From positions 56,242,917 through 56,306,916 of the forward strand of contig CM049319.1 of assembly GCA_026874595.1 (NCBI GenBank): DNA of 64,000 nucleotides, read 5' to 3'. Position numbers and translations under genes: made by a program. Positions within the stretch are counted from its first letter, which is position 1; the number at the start of each line of letters is the position of its first letter. Positions 12,549 to 28,059 of the stretch are shown here, piece after piece. This stretch comes from Sipunculus nudus. Lineage: Eukaryota > Annelida > Sipuncula > Golfingiida > Sipunculidae. The notes under the pieces were generated by a model. That model saw only the letters and a program-made list of their open reading frames with translations, did not search any database and had not been told where the DNA came from.

Positions 12549-13176
12549 CATAGTCCGTTCAATCACTCCTGTCAATCTGATTTTTCGGGATTATCTCCAC
12601 ACAAGACAAACTTGTCAAACAAAACTTACACCGTAGGCAGAAAGAAGAAAATGCGTAATGTTTGGTATCGTACCTGCCTACGATATAAATATTAATCACT
12701 TTACGGCCTGTTTGACATGGTTCATATACTATAGTATATCCGTGGTCCAATGTCCATGACATTGGCGTCCCTAACACGTGACCATTGTTTATCTACCTTG
12801 GACATGGATATGAAGTAATGTGACGTAACAGTGAAGCGCGTGCACGAGGAGAATTCAACTCTCGCTGTAAACACAGGTCAGCACCTCTTGATTACTTGTC
12901 CCCTGAATATGGTTTTGTGCATGGCGTCTATCATGACGTCATCACTGCACCCTGTCATGTACATTTCAATCATTGATTGGTGGCAAGATGTCGCTACAGA
13001 ATAGACTAGTTACTCATAAAATTATTTTAAATTGTTAACAGGAAAATGCCATACAATAGATCATTTATTTCAATAATAGTTAATTACGCATTTTCCTTTT
13101 ACTGCTCCATGGGCAAAAAGTTTTTGCTTTATTTCACTGCGAAAAAAGGTTGACAGGGGTGGTGGAACAGACTATG
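12549..13176. mobile_element. MITE-like element, GTCYGTTCCAC-terminus family, copy 1
   Basis: Terminal inverted repeats lie at 12549-12575 and 13150-13176 and match at 23 of 27 positions by eye. Both ends begin CATAGTCYGTTC. The outermost CA-TA would allow a TA target duplication. The 628 bp interior is non-coding and matches, in the opposite orientation, the interior of 36144-36654, including a perfect TGACGTCA at 12934-12941 and a 'cattttcct' phrase near each end. It is therefore a non-autonomous DNA transposon; the superfamily is not assigned. Confidence 0.7.
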
Positions 13177-14119
13177 ACAAGCTGGCAAAGTTCCATATGT
13201 TGTGTCCCGCCCAGTTAAAAAAAAAAGAAAAAATCGCTGGCTCGGACCATACTTTTGGTTCATAGAGCCTGAGAGTTGTTTTCTTTCTGAGATAAAGGGA
13301 TCTATTAACATACTAGGTATATTTCATATACATGAGGTGTAATGATTTCTCCTTTAAATAAAATTGTATCTGCCAGTTTTTCGCTCTTAAAGCGTTAGTG
13401 TTATCCTGCAAAAAAAGTGGAAATAAACTTGCACCGGGCACGAAAACTATAAACAAAATCTTCAAAATAAGACACAGAATATCTGCCAGGTAAAATTATA
13501 ATTTTATAATAATATTTATTATCATTATTAGAGGAAAATGAATTTTTTTATATCAAGGAACTATCAGAAATGTAATTCTTTCATTTGCAAAACAAATATA
13601 TATGCGTTAGAACTAGTTGCCAAAACGGGTAACCCTGGTTGACCTATAATTATATAAAACGGCGGCAATCAGTCACTGACCTTGGAAGGAAAATCAAAAT
13701 TGACTTCTCCAGAAAGGTAGCCCTAGAAAAAGTCCAATCTTCTGACAGAGATACAAAAACTTATATACATTGTATTCTTAACTATCGACTAAATTATGAT
13801 TTTGACAAATACCTCACATCATTTATAAAAAAAAAGGATTATTTCACACACACCTTTTAAATAATCCTCACAATGCCTGATTATTCAAAAGTTATTTTCT
13901 CAACTTTCAAATTATTTGATGACAAAAACATCACCTGGCCAAATGCGTTTTTGATTTTGTAGTTGTTTCAATGTCAGAAACATTATCAAAGTGACATGTT
14001 TCCATCAATCCTTATTCCATCTTAAAACTAAAAGAGTGGCGATTCCCTATATATTACCTATATATATGCGCGCTTTCTAAACGAAAGTTAAATAACATTG
14101 AGTTAAAGGAAAAGTTAAA

Positions 14120-14120
<1 letters not shown>
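13177..14120. other. No recognised feature
   Basis: AT-rich; a 73-codon frame at 13639-13860 is lysine-rich and has no recognisable domain. Confidence 0.5.

Positions 14121-14187
<67 letters not shown>
14121..14187. repeat. (CA)n(TA)n compound microsatellite
   Basis: About 15 CA units followed by about 18 TA units. Confidence 0.95.
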
Positions 14188-14189
<2 letters not shown>

Positions 14190-15914
14190 AAACCATGTAG
14201 ATGTAGATTTTATAGGTTTTGGATAATGAATATATGAGAATGATGTTTGAGTTATATTATAAGCTAGGTTTCATACATTAAAATTTTATAGATTTGATAG
14301 TCGATAAAAATACTTTGGAAACTTTAATAACACCACCTGGGATCTTTAAGCTACATAGTTAAATGAGCCATGTTTAAATGTCCTAATATACCTGTAGGCA
14401 AGCGTGTTAAAAAGCATCGCTAATAAAATAGGATCGTTTACACGAAAAGATCATCTTTGATTTTCGCCATGTCATACAAACGCAGTAACCCAGACTATTG
14501 GGGGTATCATATAAAGGTGATAAAAAAGCGTTGCTTGCAGCTTAAAGCCAATTAATTATTGGTACTAGGTGATTTTTTAACATCCTTTACGGACACAGAT
14601 GTTAGCAAAGTGAAAATTGTGGCCACAAAAAAAGAGTAATCTGGACCCCCCGTGGCACCAAGGCAACAAGAAGTTGTTAGGTAATGGTGGTCACTATGGT
14701 AACAAAAAGGAATGTCGTACTGTGTGATATACTGCGTCCTCTGGATCTAAATCGCTGACACAATTATGTATGCTTCCTGAGGCCTAGGTGAAAAACTGGT
14801 AATGTCAATAAAAAAGTTAAAAGAAAAATTTATTCAGCTCCCGGGACGATACCCACACGAGAAATCTATTTCTCAAACCAATTTATGAAGAGGTCACATG
14901 TAACATGAATATTTTTCTGTGTTTCTTTTTAACTGTACCCTTTGGTATTAAATATATTTCAATTACGACCGAGGAAAACTTGGCGGATTGCATGATGAGA
15001 AAGTGAACACTTTTTATCCCCCGAGCAACAGATGTGTCACGTAATCAACGGACTCGCTTTGCAAACCTTCCTTCAACATTCTGACTATTTTAATGGAGGC
15101 TTAATTTCCCTTCACTTTGAAGCCAAGTACAGGCCTTTTTCTATAATATAAATGAGATTTATTTCATAACCAAGTCCGAATAGGTACAAATGACGTCAGC
15201 ACGACGTTTTATCCAACTTTCCAATTGTAAAACTTACCAAAACGTACAGTTAAGCTAATTAAAATTTAAATCATTGACTTCATTAGATACTGCATGGCGG
15301 GCAATTAAACTAATTGACAAGAAAAAACGTTTATTTCTCGTTGATGCCGCGATCATTGTTTTCATTTGCATGTTGCACGTGATCGGGATGTCCAGTTCAC
15401 ACTGATGTCAATGTAAAATGCCATTTCCTTGAGCCTGCGCACTGCGCTTAACGCCCGTTCTATCTGACACACTGCGCAGAATCTGACTCACAGGAGTCCG
15501 ACTCTGTTGGTTAGGATTTGTGGGTTTCAAAATGCACGGGGGCTTCTAAATACACCTGAGGCCTATAGGTACAAATGCAGTGAAGAGGGTATAAAAGTAA
15601 AATTGAATATGTTTGATAAGAATTCTTCCAAAGCATATTACATAAACATGTTTCTTTTGGTAAGGACTTCACGGAAAAAGTAATATTATGTTAAATAGGA
15701 GCAAGTTACGACACGAAAATTTCAAACATGCTCGGAAAAACACGATACTATACAAAGCCATGATCGTAGGATTTCGTATCGTTTTTCAACATAGCCAAAG
15801 CGAAGAAGCCAGTATTTCGTGTCGTATTTGACTTCATTTGATACTGTATTGAACTTTTGTAACGTGTACGCTGTTGGTCGCACGATGGCTACGATTACCC
15901 TCGACTGCGCCAGT
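14190..15914. other. Non-coding; CRE-like and NRF1-like motifs
   Basis: No gene is seen. TGACGTCA occurs at 15191-15198 and 'gcctgcgcactgcgc', a loose NRF1-like GC motif, near 15434. These motifs are short enough to be chance. Confidence 0.3.
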
Positions 15915-16453
15915 CCTATATTCCGTTCCACAGTAGGGTGCCCATACAAATTTAGCAATATTTTCATAAACTGGCATATTAAATCCAGATGTTATGCTGC
16001 AATAAAGGAATGGGATATTGGCCTTATTAAATATAATTAAATTAAAATCATATCCTGCGAATTATTTATGTAATACAATTTAGTCAATGTCTGAGTAAAC
16101 AGTCATTTTTTTAAAACACCTCATCTCCATTCATGAAGGTCAAGGTCACTGGTCATATGCTCAAACAACTGCACTTGAAAACTCTTGATTTGCTAATAAT
16201 TCGTCATTAATATTCTTAAAAATACAGTTGTCTGCAACCAACAGATGACAGTCGCCATGTCACTTGGCCACAAGATTCAGAAGAACCAGAAGGTTGCTAA
16301 ACATGAATGTTGGTTTTTGTTATGAAGTTTACATCTCATAATAGACCTTCGATCCCTAATCCGTTTTAAGGTCAGAACGTGTGATAATTTTTGAGGTCCA
16401 GAGAATAACTGCCAAATTAAAAATGGGCACCCTATTGTGGAACAGACTATAGG
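15915..16453. mobile_element. MITE-like element, GTCYGTTCCAC-terminus family, copy 2
   Basis: Inverted repeats at 15915-15945 and 16423-16453 match at 28 of 31 positions. Each starts CCTATA and contains GTTCCACARTAGGGTGCCCA. The 539 bp interior is non-coding. The outer GTTCCAC core is shared with 12549-13176 and 36144-36654 but the rest of the TIR differs, so this is a related subfamily. CTATA at the edge again permits a TA target. Overlapping open frames here (15722-16040) are artefacts of the repeat. Confidence 0.7.
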
Positions 16454-18580
16454 GCTACACCATTTTGGCCTTCTGATATTTGAAAGTGTACGACCAGCGT
16501 GAAAGAATCAGAGTGCCCTTTACATCATTCATTGAGGACACACATAGTAAGGCACTATGAGGATGCATTTTTTTCGTAATTTTGCTCGTGGAAATATTTT
16601 AAGCAGGTTTAAAGATGTCTCACGATTAGCGTAATCCCTTGCGATCACCATGACTTGGATCTACAGTCCGTCACACTCTACAAGCTGAGATGCTATCTTA
16701 ACACGATTAAGAAAATGACAAAATCGTAGTAGTTGTGAATAAGTGTAAACGCAGCATTACAGAGATTCAGGATGTTGTTAACTTTCTAATTCAGCATCAA
16801 TTCTTTTAAATATATTGTCAGAAAAATAAAAAATCTGTCTGTTGAATGAAAAACTAACAATAAACGACGGATTTGTACGTGCAATCGATAATCGTTCAGA
16901 TATCTTGCGGAAGCCCTTAGAATAACTGTATTGGCATATTTTTGCGAGGGGTGATTTCGCTTAAGGAAGACCATCGTCTCTACACGGGAAGAGCTGTTTG
17001 TACTATAGCCTTATGGCAATAGTATATATGATATCAATATCATTTAACGAAAAGATTGATACTAAAAGTAAAATAAGATCTTTAATATTACCTGCCTATA
17101 ATTCATACGATTTTCACTCTTACAATTTACTCTTAAGATCTAAATAAAATACTTAAAATTGTTTGCGTGTACTGAATAATGGTAGCCTTTGAACAAGATT
17201 ATTGTTATTTACGGTAACATGATCCGCGTTTGCATATCAGCGCCATCTAGTATTCAAACTTTGAACGATTTTAAAGTTTAAGATATCTCTATTTTCGATT
17301 AATAGTTAACTTCAATCATATTTCAACTCAACGTAGTAAAGCTTTATGTATTCCTGATGGCGATCCACTCAAATGTAAAAGAATATACAAAGAAATTAGC
17401 CAGTTTTAATGCCCTACTCAAATGTTGTGTTTCACTAAATGAACTCAGGGTTGCGCTGTTAAGCAAATGCGGGAGTTAGAGTAATTAACAATAATCTTGG
17501 TCGATTTAAAGTAACCCATTAGTAAAAGTACAGCAAAATAGACTCAGTGTATGTTACTCTTTGGTAAAATCGTAAAATTAAAGCCTCGGGAAACAAATAA
17601 ATGCTCGAAAATTAACACCGCGAATTCGAAGCTAACCAGTATATGTTGAATATATGTGTCTGTGTTGAGTATGCCATTTTTTGTAATAGCAGAGATTTTG
17701 CTTGTATGAAATACCTGTAAGCTTGCATTATAGTTTATATATGTATAACCTTAAGGAAACGTGAATTATCATACTTGTGAATAGGAAGGGGCAGGTGCTT
17801 TTTCTTACATTTCATGTACTCTTATAACTCTAAATCCAGACTCTTATAAAATTCATGGGTTCTCTCTCAAATATACATCGGTGGGTGCTTTTCGGAGACA
17901 ATTTTTGGCGGGGAAGTCCCCGTAGGAAATTAGTTTAGTAATCAAAGAATCACTGTTCACTAAACCGGAGGCGCCAAGAACCTTAATCACGTGACTTTGA
18001 GCAGACGACAAGCAATTGTGAGGAAACATATACGCATAGCTCGGCGTAACGGCAAAAGAAAGCAATTATCGAGTAAAGAAACACAGGATCAGAGAAACAG
18101 GTAAATTATTAAGCCTCAGTGTCTCAAGCGGTAGCAAATACAATTTGACAGCAATCAGCTGAAGCCTGTACTGCACACAAGGCAGACAAGAAACCCCTCC
18201 CCAGGGAAGATATCCGAGACCGCACTCATAATAGGACCATGCCAACACGATGATAAACGTTACAAAGTCGCAGGATGGAGAGACCTTTTAACGCTGTCAG
18301 GGGGTGCACCAGGGACGGAGGAAACGGAAGTTCCGTAGTCTCCACGCAGAATGAAGAAAATGAACGATTTATCACAAAGACTATGGTGGTCGCTTTACCT
18401 GATTTGCCACGAATGGGGCTGATCCCGACGAGGTTTGTATATAGTTCAACCCATTACGCCACAAACGTTGCCTTTAGAGCTGTTACACCAACCAAAGCGG
18501 ATACCCACCATAGAGAACAAACTATATTGTTCTTCCAGCAGTAACATGCATTTTATCAAAATATTTACCAAATCTTTTTT
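16454..18580. other. No recognised feature
   Basis: AT-rich sequence. An 89-codon frame at 18275-18544 runs into the next repeat and has no recognisable domain. Confidence 0.5.
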
Positions 18581-18584
18581 AGGA

Positions 18585-18915
18585 TTATTAAGCCAGCTAT
18601 TAAGCTATTTTTTTCGTTTGAACTTATGTGATTTCTGGCTGCATACATAATAATGAACTCAAGGTAATCCCTGTTAAGAAAAGTTCATATAACGCTTCTG
18701 TGACGGATGTATGGCCGTTGTTCTCTGCAAAGTTGTTAGTAAATAGGGTACATGCGCAAAATCGACGAACAGAAACCCCATATAACCTGATGAACTGATT
18801 GTTTGTATATGCATGGAAGCTGAAAGATCATCAGAAGCCTGTCTGTGATCGGATCGCCGTTTACTACCGTTTTGTTATAAAAAGACCAAGGGATTATCTT
18901 TAGCTATATAACACC
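18585..18915 (+). repeat. Five-copy dispersed family, copy 2
   Basis: This has the same order of landmarks as 8465-8885: 'gtgatttctggct', 'taatgaactcaaggtaatcc', 'aaaagttcatataacgcttc', 'gtgacggatgtat', then 'cctgtctgtgatcggatc' and 'ccaagggattatcttta'. It is diverged and partly deleted in the middle. Confidence 0.55.
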
Positions 18916-19014
18916 TACTACTAATGGCGGGTTCCAAGAATGTTTGTGGGAACACCGACTCTGATATCTGGGAGTAGATGACAGATGAGTAAACTTTTGG
19001 TCTCAGTCTTTGGC

Positions 19015-19665
19015 CATTAGTCTATGGTCTTGGTCTTGGTCTTATATCTTTTGGTCTCAGTCTTGGTCTTGGATTCTATGGTCTTTGTCTTGTTCTCGGG
19101 TCCTGGGGTCTCGGTTTTGGTTTCATATCCTATGGTCTTTGTCTCGGATCCGATGGTATTGGTCTTAAATCCTAAGGTATCGGTCTTGGTCTCTTATCTT
19201 GTGACCTTGATCTTGAATAGGTCATAGATCCATTGATCTCGGTCTTGGTCACAGATCCTATGGTATCGGTCTTGGATCCTATGGTCTCGGTCTTATTCAC
19301 GGATCCAATGATCTAGGTCTTTGTATCGGATACTATGGTCTTCGTCTTGGTCACGGATCCTATTGTATCGGTCTTGGATCCTATGATCTCGGTCTTGTTC
19401 TCTTATCTTGTTGCCTTGATCTTGAAACCTATGGTCTCTGTGTTGTTCTTGGATCCTATGGTCTTTGTCTTGGTCATGGATCCTATGGTAATGGTCTTTG
19501 TATCGGATACTATGGTCTTCGTCTTGGTCACGGATCCTATAGTATCGGTCTTGGATCCTATGATCTCGGTCTTGGTCTCTTATCTTGTGGTCTTGATCTT
19601 GGAACCTATGATCTTTGTCTTGGTCTCGGATCTTATGGTCTCGGATTCTATGGTCGCGGTCTTTT
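19015..19665 (+). repeat. TGGTCTTGGTCTCGGATCC minisatellite
   Basis: Imperfect tandem units of about 12-24 bp are built from ggatcctatggtctcggtct-like text. A higher-order duplication of 177 bp is visible: 19318-19440 repeats at 19495-19617 with few differences. The resulting valine/leucine-rich plus-strand frames are consequences of the repeat and not evidence of a protein. Confidence 0.9.
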
Positions 19666-19669
19666 TTTT

Positions 19670-21235
19670 TTACTATTTTTTTTTATTACAGGTACAACAC
19701 ACAAGGTTACAATACGTTAACAAACACATATACAATAACCAGTTAAGGATAAATTGATATAAATATACAAGGATACAATAAATACAAACATAGAAATATA
19801 GTATAAAATAAATAATTTTTATATATTCTTCACATAATTCCGAAATAACGTATTTACCTAACTATGCGAGGTCACCCAACAGTTGCCCGCAAGGTTGCAG
19901 AAAATACGATTCGAGTTCATAACAAAATATGATTGTATGATATTTACTATATAACCATGCGTTTTTTTTTTATATTGAATCATCTGAGCATGCACTTTTC
20001 AGTTTGCCACATTTGATATAATGTTTGAAAAGTATATTTTTATCGTAAGCTGTTTGTCTTTAAAAAACCTCAGTCTCTGTCTTCCTTCTCGTAAACAATG
20101 GAAACAAGGAAGAAGTGTCTCTAGTAGTTAAATGTTTAATACAAAAGTAAACAAAAATTCGCACTATAATTTATGTTCCCAGAGTCAGAAGAAGAATATC
20201 TTTTTTTTCTTCCCCCCCCCCCCCACACACACACACACCTGCACACACCTCGAACTGCACCAAACCCACCTGTACTATGAGACAGAACGCAATCTCTGTC
20301 GTCAATTAATCCTTTATTAGATAAAACAGAATACGTCAACATCAAACTGATATATGTATCACTCGTATATCCCTAATGGGAGTCGTTTTCTTGTTTTTGT
20401 ATTGAATGAGATTTTCTAATCAGGTAGTGACTTTGAAGTGACGAATTAGAGATTATTGTGCTCAATAAAAGCTGGTCCGGTACTGGGCGACTCATACGAA
20501 AGTAAACACTGAACAAGCATACTAAACACTTTGCTCATCGCGTGAATGAACAAATTACTCCAAGGTAAAAATAGGTGGCGGGTAGTACTGCTTTTAAGGC
20601 CATTTGGGCAGACATTACACCAAAGCAAGTGGGCACCCGATCAACCTCTCGCGTAAAATATTTCGTCTTAGTGTTTACTTTGATCCAAACTGTTTTCTCC
20701 CAATACTGATGGGCCTGTACAATGAAAATTTCTTTACAAAGACTTTGCCTCTGGGAAATCTCTGTCGAGGTTAATTGCATATCAAATGCAACAAGAAGGG
20801 GTAGCCGTGTACAAAAAGCCCGCATTCTCACGTATGAAGCTCCCTTCTTGGCTAATAAACCCGTTCGTTTGATGTCATTACACAGTAGACCAGTACTGGA
20901 TACAAAGCCCTAGCTTGCTGTGGCTATATAAAGCTCACTGTGTGTTACGTCATTTGAAGATGAACAATGATGGCGTAATTAAAAAAAAAAGGATCTGCAT
21001 AACGAAAATTAAACTTTCCTTGAGCATGCGCACTGCGCGTACCTGTCGTCTTCTGGGCCAGCTTTACGGGGTTTGTCTGGTGAAAATAGATACATACCTA
21101 AGATTTTCAGAGACTTTTATGTAGAAATTGATTTTCTAGTCCCTATTACACATTTTAAATTGTTAAGAGTCTGAACAATTCTGACAACAGATTTTGCCGA
21201 TGTCTGGTTTACAGTGAGAGAGTCAAATTAACATG
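19670..21235. other. Non-coding; C-run/(AC)n and a TATA-like motif
   Basis: A polyC-(CA)n tract lies at 20211-20238. TATATAAAG at 20925-20933 precedes an ATG at 20960 that opens a 54-codon frame of unknown nature; the TATA-to-ATG distance is unusually short. A 98-codon minus frame at 20535-20831 is also unrecognised. Nothing here is convincing as a gene. Confidence 0.3.
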
Positions 21236-21239
21236 GAGG

Positions 21240-21365
21240 ACTAACCTGAAAATTTCTAGAAAATCCGTTTATTACTGTTTGAGTATTGTTGATAATAGAC
21301 ATACAGACAGACAAACAAACTAACGCCGGCAAAACGTTACCTCCTTGGTTGAGGTAATTATAGCA
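21240..21365 (+). repeat. Retroelement tail-like dispersed repeat
   Basis: Text 'aaaatccgtttattactgtt' leads to an acagacagacaaacaaac run and then 'aaaacgttacctccttggtt'. This order is characteristic of a common molluscan interspersed repeat tail and is related to 7894-8030 and 48435-48560. There is no coding part. Confidence 0.5.
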
Positions 21366-21719
21366 TTAAATCTGGCAGTCACTGCAGAAGTTGTGTGAAT
21401 GGATATAGGAACGGTATGTGTCTACTGGTCTTTGTTATAGTCAAAACACCCAAGGAACGCTCCGAAACCCGGCAATGTATCGTCCTTACACTGACGCTGG
21501 TGTCCAGTGATACGTTCTCTATAGCATTGTGTTAATATTGCACAGTTACACTGGCCACAGATATTATTTACTGTTAGTGCTATAGGGTCATATTCAGGAA
21601 GACAGATCGTGTGTCAAGGTCTGAAAAGTGAGATGTGGTTCTTCAGTGCTTCCATTTATGCAGCCCCGAAAGATATTTTGCCAGTAAATACAATACACTC
21701 AGAAGCAGTGAGTGTATGT

Positions 21720-21977
21720 GTGTGTGAGAGAGAGAGACAGGGACAGTGTGGAATAGAACAAAAAAGAACAAGCACACGCATGAGAGAACAGAGAGACAGA
21801 CAGACAGAGAACTCAGTATTACATATGAAACAGGTGCATGAGAGAGAGAAAGCGAGAGAGAGAAACAGATAGACAGACAGAAGCAGAAACAGTGAAGTAT
21901 GAACAAAAAGCATGAGAGAGAGACAGACAGAGAGACAGACAGACACACAGAGACAATGAGGTATGGCACGCACCCGC

Positions 21978-22041
<64 letters not shown>

Positions 22042-22131
22042 TAGACAGACAAACACACACAGACAGACATACAAACAGATAGAAGCAGAGCCAGTGAGGT
22101 ATAGAACAAAAAACACGCACATGCATGGAAG

Positions 22132-22193
<62 letters not shown>

Positions 22194-22223
22194 AGAGAGA
22201 AAATGCATGGAAGAGAGAGAATG

Positions 22224-22268
<45 letters not shown>

Positions 22269-22295
22269 TAGACAGACTAAGAATGAGAACATAAA
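21720..22295. repeat. GA/GACA-rich microsatellite block
   Basis: Long (GA)n runs at about 21977-22045, 22135-22200 and 22225-22265 are separated by partly repeated spacers with acagacagac and 'acatgcatggaa'-like text, so the block itself is a repeat of (spacer + GA run). Serine/leucine-rich and arginine/glutamate-rich frames across it are artefacts. Confidence 0.95.
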
Positions 22296-22299
22296 TTTG

Positions 22300-23099
22300 T
22301 CAATAATTCCATTCTTCTGAACATTTTATTGATCAAGTCAGAGGAAATATTAGCGCACAATGAATGTATTACTGTTACTACGTACAGCGAAAAGTTTCTG
22401 AACTCTAAACCATATGACGTCACAGCGACTTCTTTGCACATGGGCAAGGACCCCACATGGATAAACGGATAAAAATATTAATGTCCATACATGGACCACT
22501 AACCTTAAAAATACCAAAGCATATACCGTAAAGGTAAAAAATATTTCATCATATGCATAAGTTTGCAAGTCTATATAATCTTAAGGAAAAAAAAATCTGA
22601 GAATGTAAACTCGAACTTCCGTCTACTCGTTTTTGCTCAAATGTGAGTGGGCGATACAGAAGAAGAAATATCATTTTCTACCTTCAGATGTTAGAGAATC
22701 ATATCCAATAATCCATCGTTTTTCTTTGGAGATGAATTGGTACTAAGACGTTCGAGCCTAGGACGTAAGAAATTACAAGAAACGTAGGCATGAGAGTAGG
22801 AGCTGAGAACCAGTGGAGCAGCATGTTTGAATTGGCACCGCTTCACTGGCACTTTAACTATTTTATATAATGTAAAAAATAATGTAAGTTTTCTAACATT
22901 GAAAAAAATTCATATTTTTTAATATAAGAAAATTGCCTATTTTTATAAATTTTCTTTTTAATGTCTGGAGGCGTGGAGCAAAATCACCTGACAAATGGCC
23001 ACATCTTTCACATTTTTTATGTGCAAGGTAAGCTTTTTATGGCACAGACTTGTTTTTTGTGAGAGGAAAGTCATAAATATTATATATTACAAAATACCC
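22300..23099. other. No recognised feature
   Basis: AT-rich, with no element boundary or exon seen. Confidence 0.5.
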
Positions 23100-23558
23100 T
23101 CCCGAGGCAGCAGAAATCTTGCACTTCTAAAGAAGCTACTGATTTTCCCGCTTCCTGCTTTGATCGTTTCTGATGCACTTAAACACCAGGTGGGCTGTCT
23201 GCTGAAAAATAACTGCTGATGTGTCTAGAAGCCAACCAAATGCCAGTCAACAAACACTCGACAGGCATCAGGCTCCGCCAAGAAACCACGTGTAGGCCAT
23301 TCTCTCTGAGCCTTTGGCCTGTTCAAGCGGTTACTGGGGCGATGAGCTGTCACCCAAAACGAAATGAACATCATTGGCTTCGTGTATTCCTCGCTTGGCT
23401 GGTAAACCGTTCTGCTTCAAGCACAGGGTCTCATCTGATTGGACCAAAATACAGTGCCCCCCTCTGGTGTGTAGATTCAGGATAGGATGGTCATAACAAA
23501 CAGCGCTTGCGATATAGGTAGAAGGCCTATAGGTAAAGCGCTGTGTAAAGAGCGTATA
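23100..23558. repeat. ~450 bp dispersed repeat, copy 1
   Basis: Nearly full-length match to 46402-46848. Both begin TCCCGAGGCAGC and end AGAGCGTATA, and share 'aacactcgacaggcatcagg', 'gggcgatgagctgtcac' and 'cctcgcttggctggtaaacc'. The sequence is GC-richer than its surroundings. An 88-codon plus frame (23219-23485) is not preserved as an equivalent frame in copy 2, so coding is unlikely. No terminal inverted repeat was seen; the class is unknown. Confidence 0.75.
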
Positions 23559-23559
23559 C

Positions 23560-25010
23560 TAAATAATACCAAAGCGCTTTTTGAAAGTTTTTGCTAGCCT
23601 GTCATTTAAAACTGTGGTTGCGAGGGAAAATAAATCGCGAAATTCAATTTTCATCGTTTCACGAGGGTTCCATTTTTGCGAGCACGCCATATAATAATCT
23701 ATACAGAGCATATCAACTTTTATATGGATTTATGATATTAGTTGATATGTGTGCAAAATCGTGACGATCAGACGGGGACCAAAGTGAATATCGAACTAGT
23801 AGAAATTACCTTTCACCATTAGCGGATAATTTTGAAGGTTTGACATCATTAATAATAGCAGTCTTTTTCCTTTTGATTTGCCATCGACGAGAGGGCCTTT
23901 TTTTTCAGGAAAGTTTTATTTCCCTTTCCGCTAATATCGCGAATTTGAAACCCTCACGAATATGAAGGTAACCACAGTAAGTCTGGATGGAAGAGAGACA
24001 GCACTAGGCGCTACCCAAATGTTACGCTCCTCAAGCAGCGGTTATACACTGCAGTCGTCCCAGACATATTTTCGTGTACCTGCTGCATGGAATGTCGAAG
24101 TTCCCTGGGCAATAACACCAAGGTGTGCAAAGAGCACAGAACTGTTATAAGACCACTGAAAGCTTGGTATCGCATTGTGCATCTAGCCCAAATGTTAAAC
24201 ACCTGCTCGCGTTGGTCTGATAATTAACACCCGTTCTGGCATAAGGCCAAGAATCAGACCAATTAGAGTTTGTGTCCCGGTGTAGTCAAACAAGAGGGGA
24301 TGTCGCAAACTTTTTTTATTAGTGTTTATCCCTGACTCGAAGAAAATGGGAGGTAAATAGCTCTCGGGCATACATATATCACTAAAATAGTATTTTTCTA
24401 CAGAGACCAAGTGCAACGCTATATGGCAACACTTTTTAGTTGTGTATCGGAAATGTTCGCACACGCGTTTTGGACGTTGTGCGTTAAGTGTGGGCATAGC
24501 TGTTTCCTCATGCGCCAGTGGACTACATGGAGATATGTCACGTAAATAAAAAAAAATACGATTTTTGGGACTCTCATACTTTGGAGATTAGTTTTAACAA
24601 CCTCCTGTTCCGGCGAATTGCTCAGCAACAGGAGGTATATATCGTTACAGTCAAAAGCATCGCGGATAAGGTATTTTAATACGCTTGAATTCGCAGACGG
24701 AATAACACACAGTGCACTGACCACACAGACATAAACATATGTTCAAGAAGATATATTACCAAGATAAACAAAACATACACTAAAGGAATGTTCCAAACAT
24801 TTTTCATGGCGGGATTTTTCCTTGTTTTTTCTCAGCAAGCAGACGGCAAAAAAAGAGAACGTCTTTCTAACTTCCGCTGATCAGACAACGGTGTCATCTA
24901 CAGCACTCTTACCGTAGTGACTCAGCAAAACAGGTGTACATACTGAACCATAGTAGTGTAGGCGCTGTGTCAGGGTCTTTTTTATGATATGTAATACCAA
25001 TGAATATATA
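23560..25010. other. No supported gene; weak exon-like frame
   Basis: A minus-strand frame at 24580-24716 is bounded by a TCAG acceptor-like and a GTATGAG donor-like signal, but it contains a 9-bp inverted repeat (cctcctgtt...aacaggagg) and has no recognised domain. The rest is featureless. Confidence 0.2.
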
Positions 25011-25011
25011 T

Positions 25012-25178
25012 ATAGTAAAATCTCGCCTAACGACCAGCTCGGTAAAGCAACCACCTCCAAAAAGCGACGACTTTTTCACGATCCCGATTCAGTTTTGCTC
25101 TTTGCTACAGATCTCGCTTAGTCGACCACCTCGTTTAAGCGGCCACTTCATCGAGGTCCCGTTTATGGTCGTTATTTT
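25012..25178. mobile_element. pogo/Tigger-like terminal remnant
   Basis: Text such as 'agtaaaatctcgcctaacga' and repeated 'cgaccacctcgtttaagcgg'-type phrases is characteristic of the ends of pogo/Tigger-type DNA elements in invertebrates. It is flanked by (TA)n. There is no transposase frame. The family assignment is from memory of the motif and is tentative. Confidence 0.35.
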
Positions 25179-25179
25179 T

Positions 25180-25500
25180 AAAATTTAATATATATATAAA
25201 TATATATATGTAAATGAATATATGTATATATTTAATGTATATAATCTAAATATATTCAACACGTAAAGTCAGTTTAGAAAGATGAAAATCATTGGTAAAT
25301 TGCATATAAATATCTCAGAATGGAGGTTTAGATGAGTACTTGAGTTATGGAGTTAGTACATTGTCCTTTACTCTTAAATTGTTAATGTTATATATCAAAG
25401 CAGACCGGTCTATAAGGTGATGAGTTTATATATTTAATATTAAGAGTGTACTTCTAACCATTCTCACATATATGTAGAACATTATATTTCAATCGTTTGC
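25180..25500. other. No recognised feature
   Basis: TA-rich spacer between the pogo-like remnant and the next element. Confidence 0.5.
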
Positions 25501-25502
25501 CT

Positions 25503-27965
<2,463 letters not shown>

Positions 27966-27990
27966 ATTTCACACACACATACACACACAC

Positions 27991-28057
<67 letters not shown>

Positions 28058-28058
28058 A
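27966..28058. repeat. (CA)n(TA)n microsatellite
   Basis: About 40 CA units with small interruptions, then about nine TA units. Confidence 0.95.
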
Positions 28059-28059
28059 A

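Noticed and set aside
21643-22294. Frames of 130-159 codons rich in serine/leucine or arginine/glutamate
   Set aside because: They are translations of (GA)n/(CT)n microsatellites in several frames.
24195-24724. Two overlapping ~100-codon minus-strand frames with splice-like borders
   Set aside because: The weak donor and acceptor, an internal inverted repeat and the absence of any domain make chance more likely.
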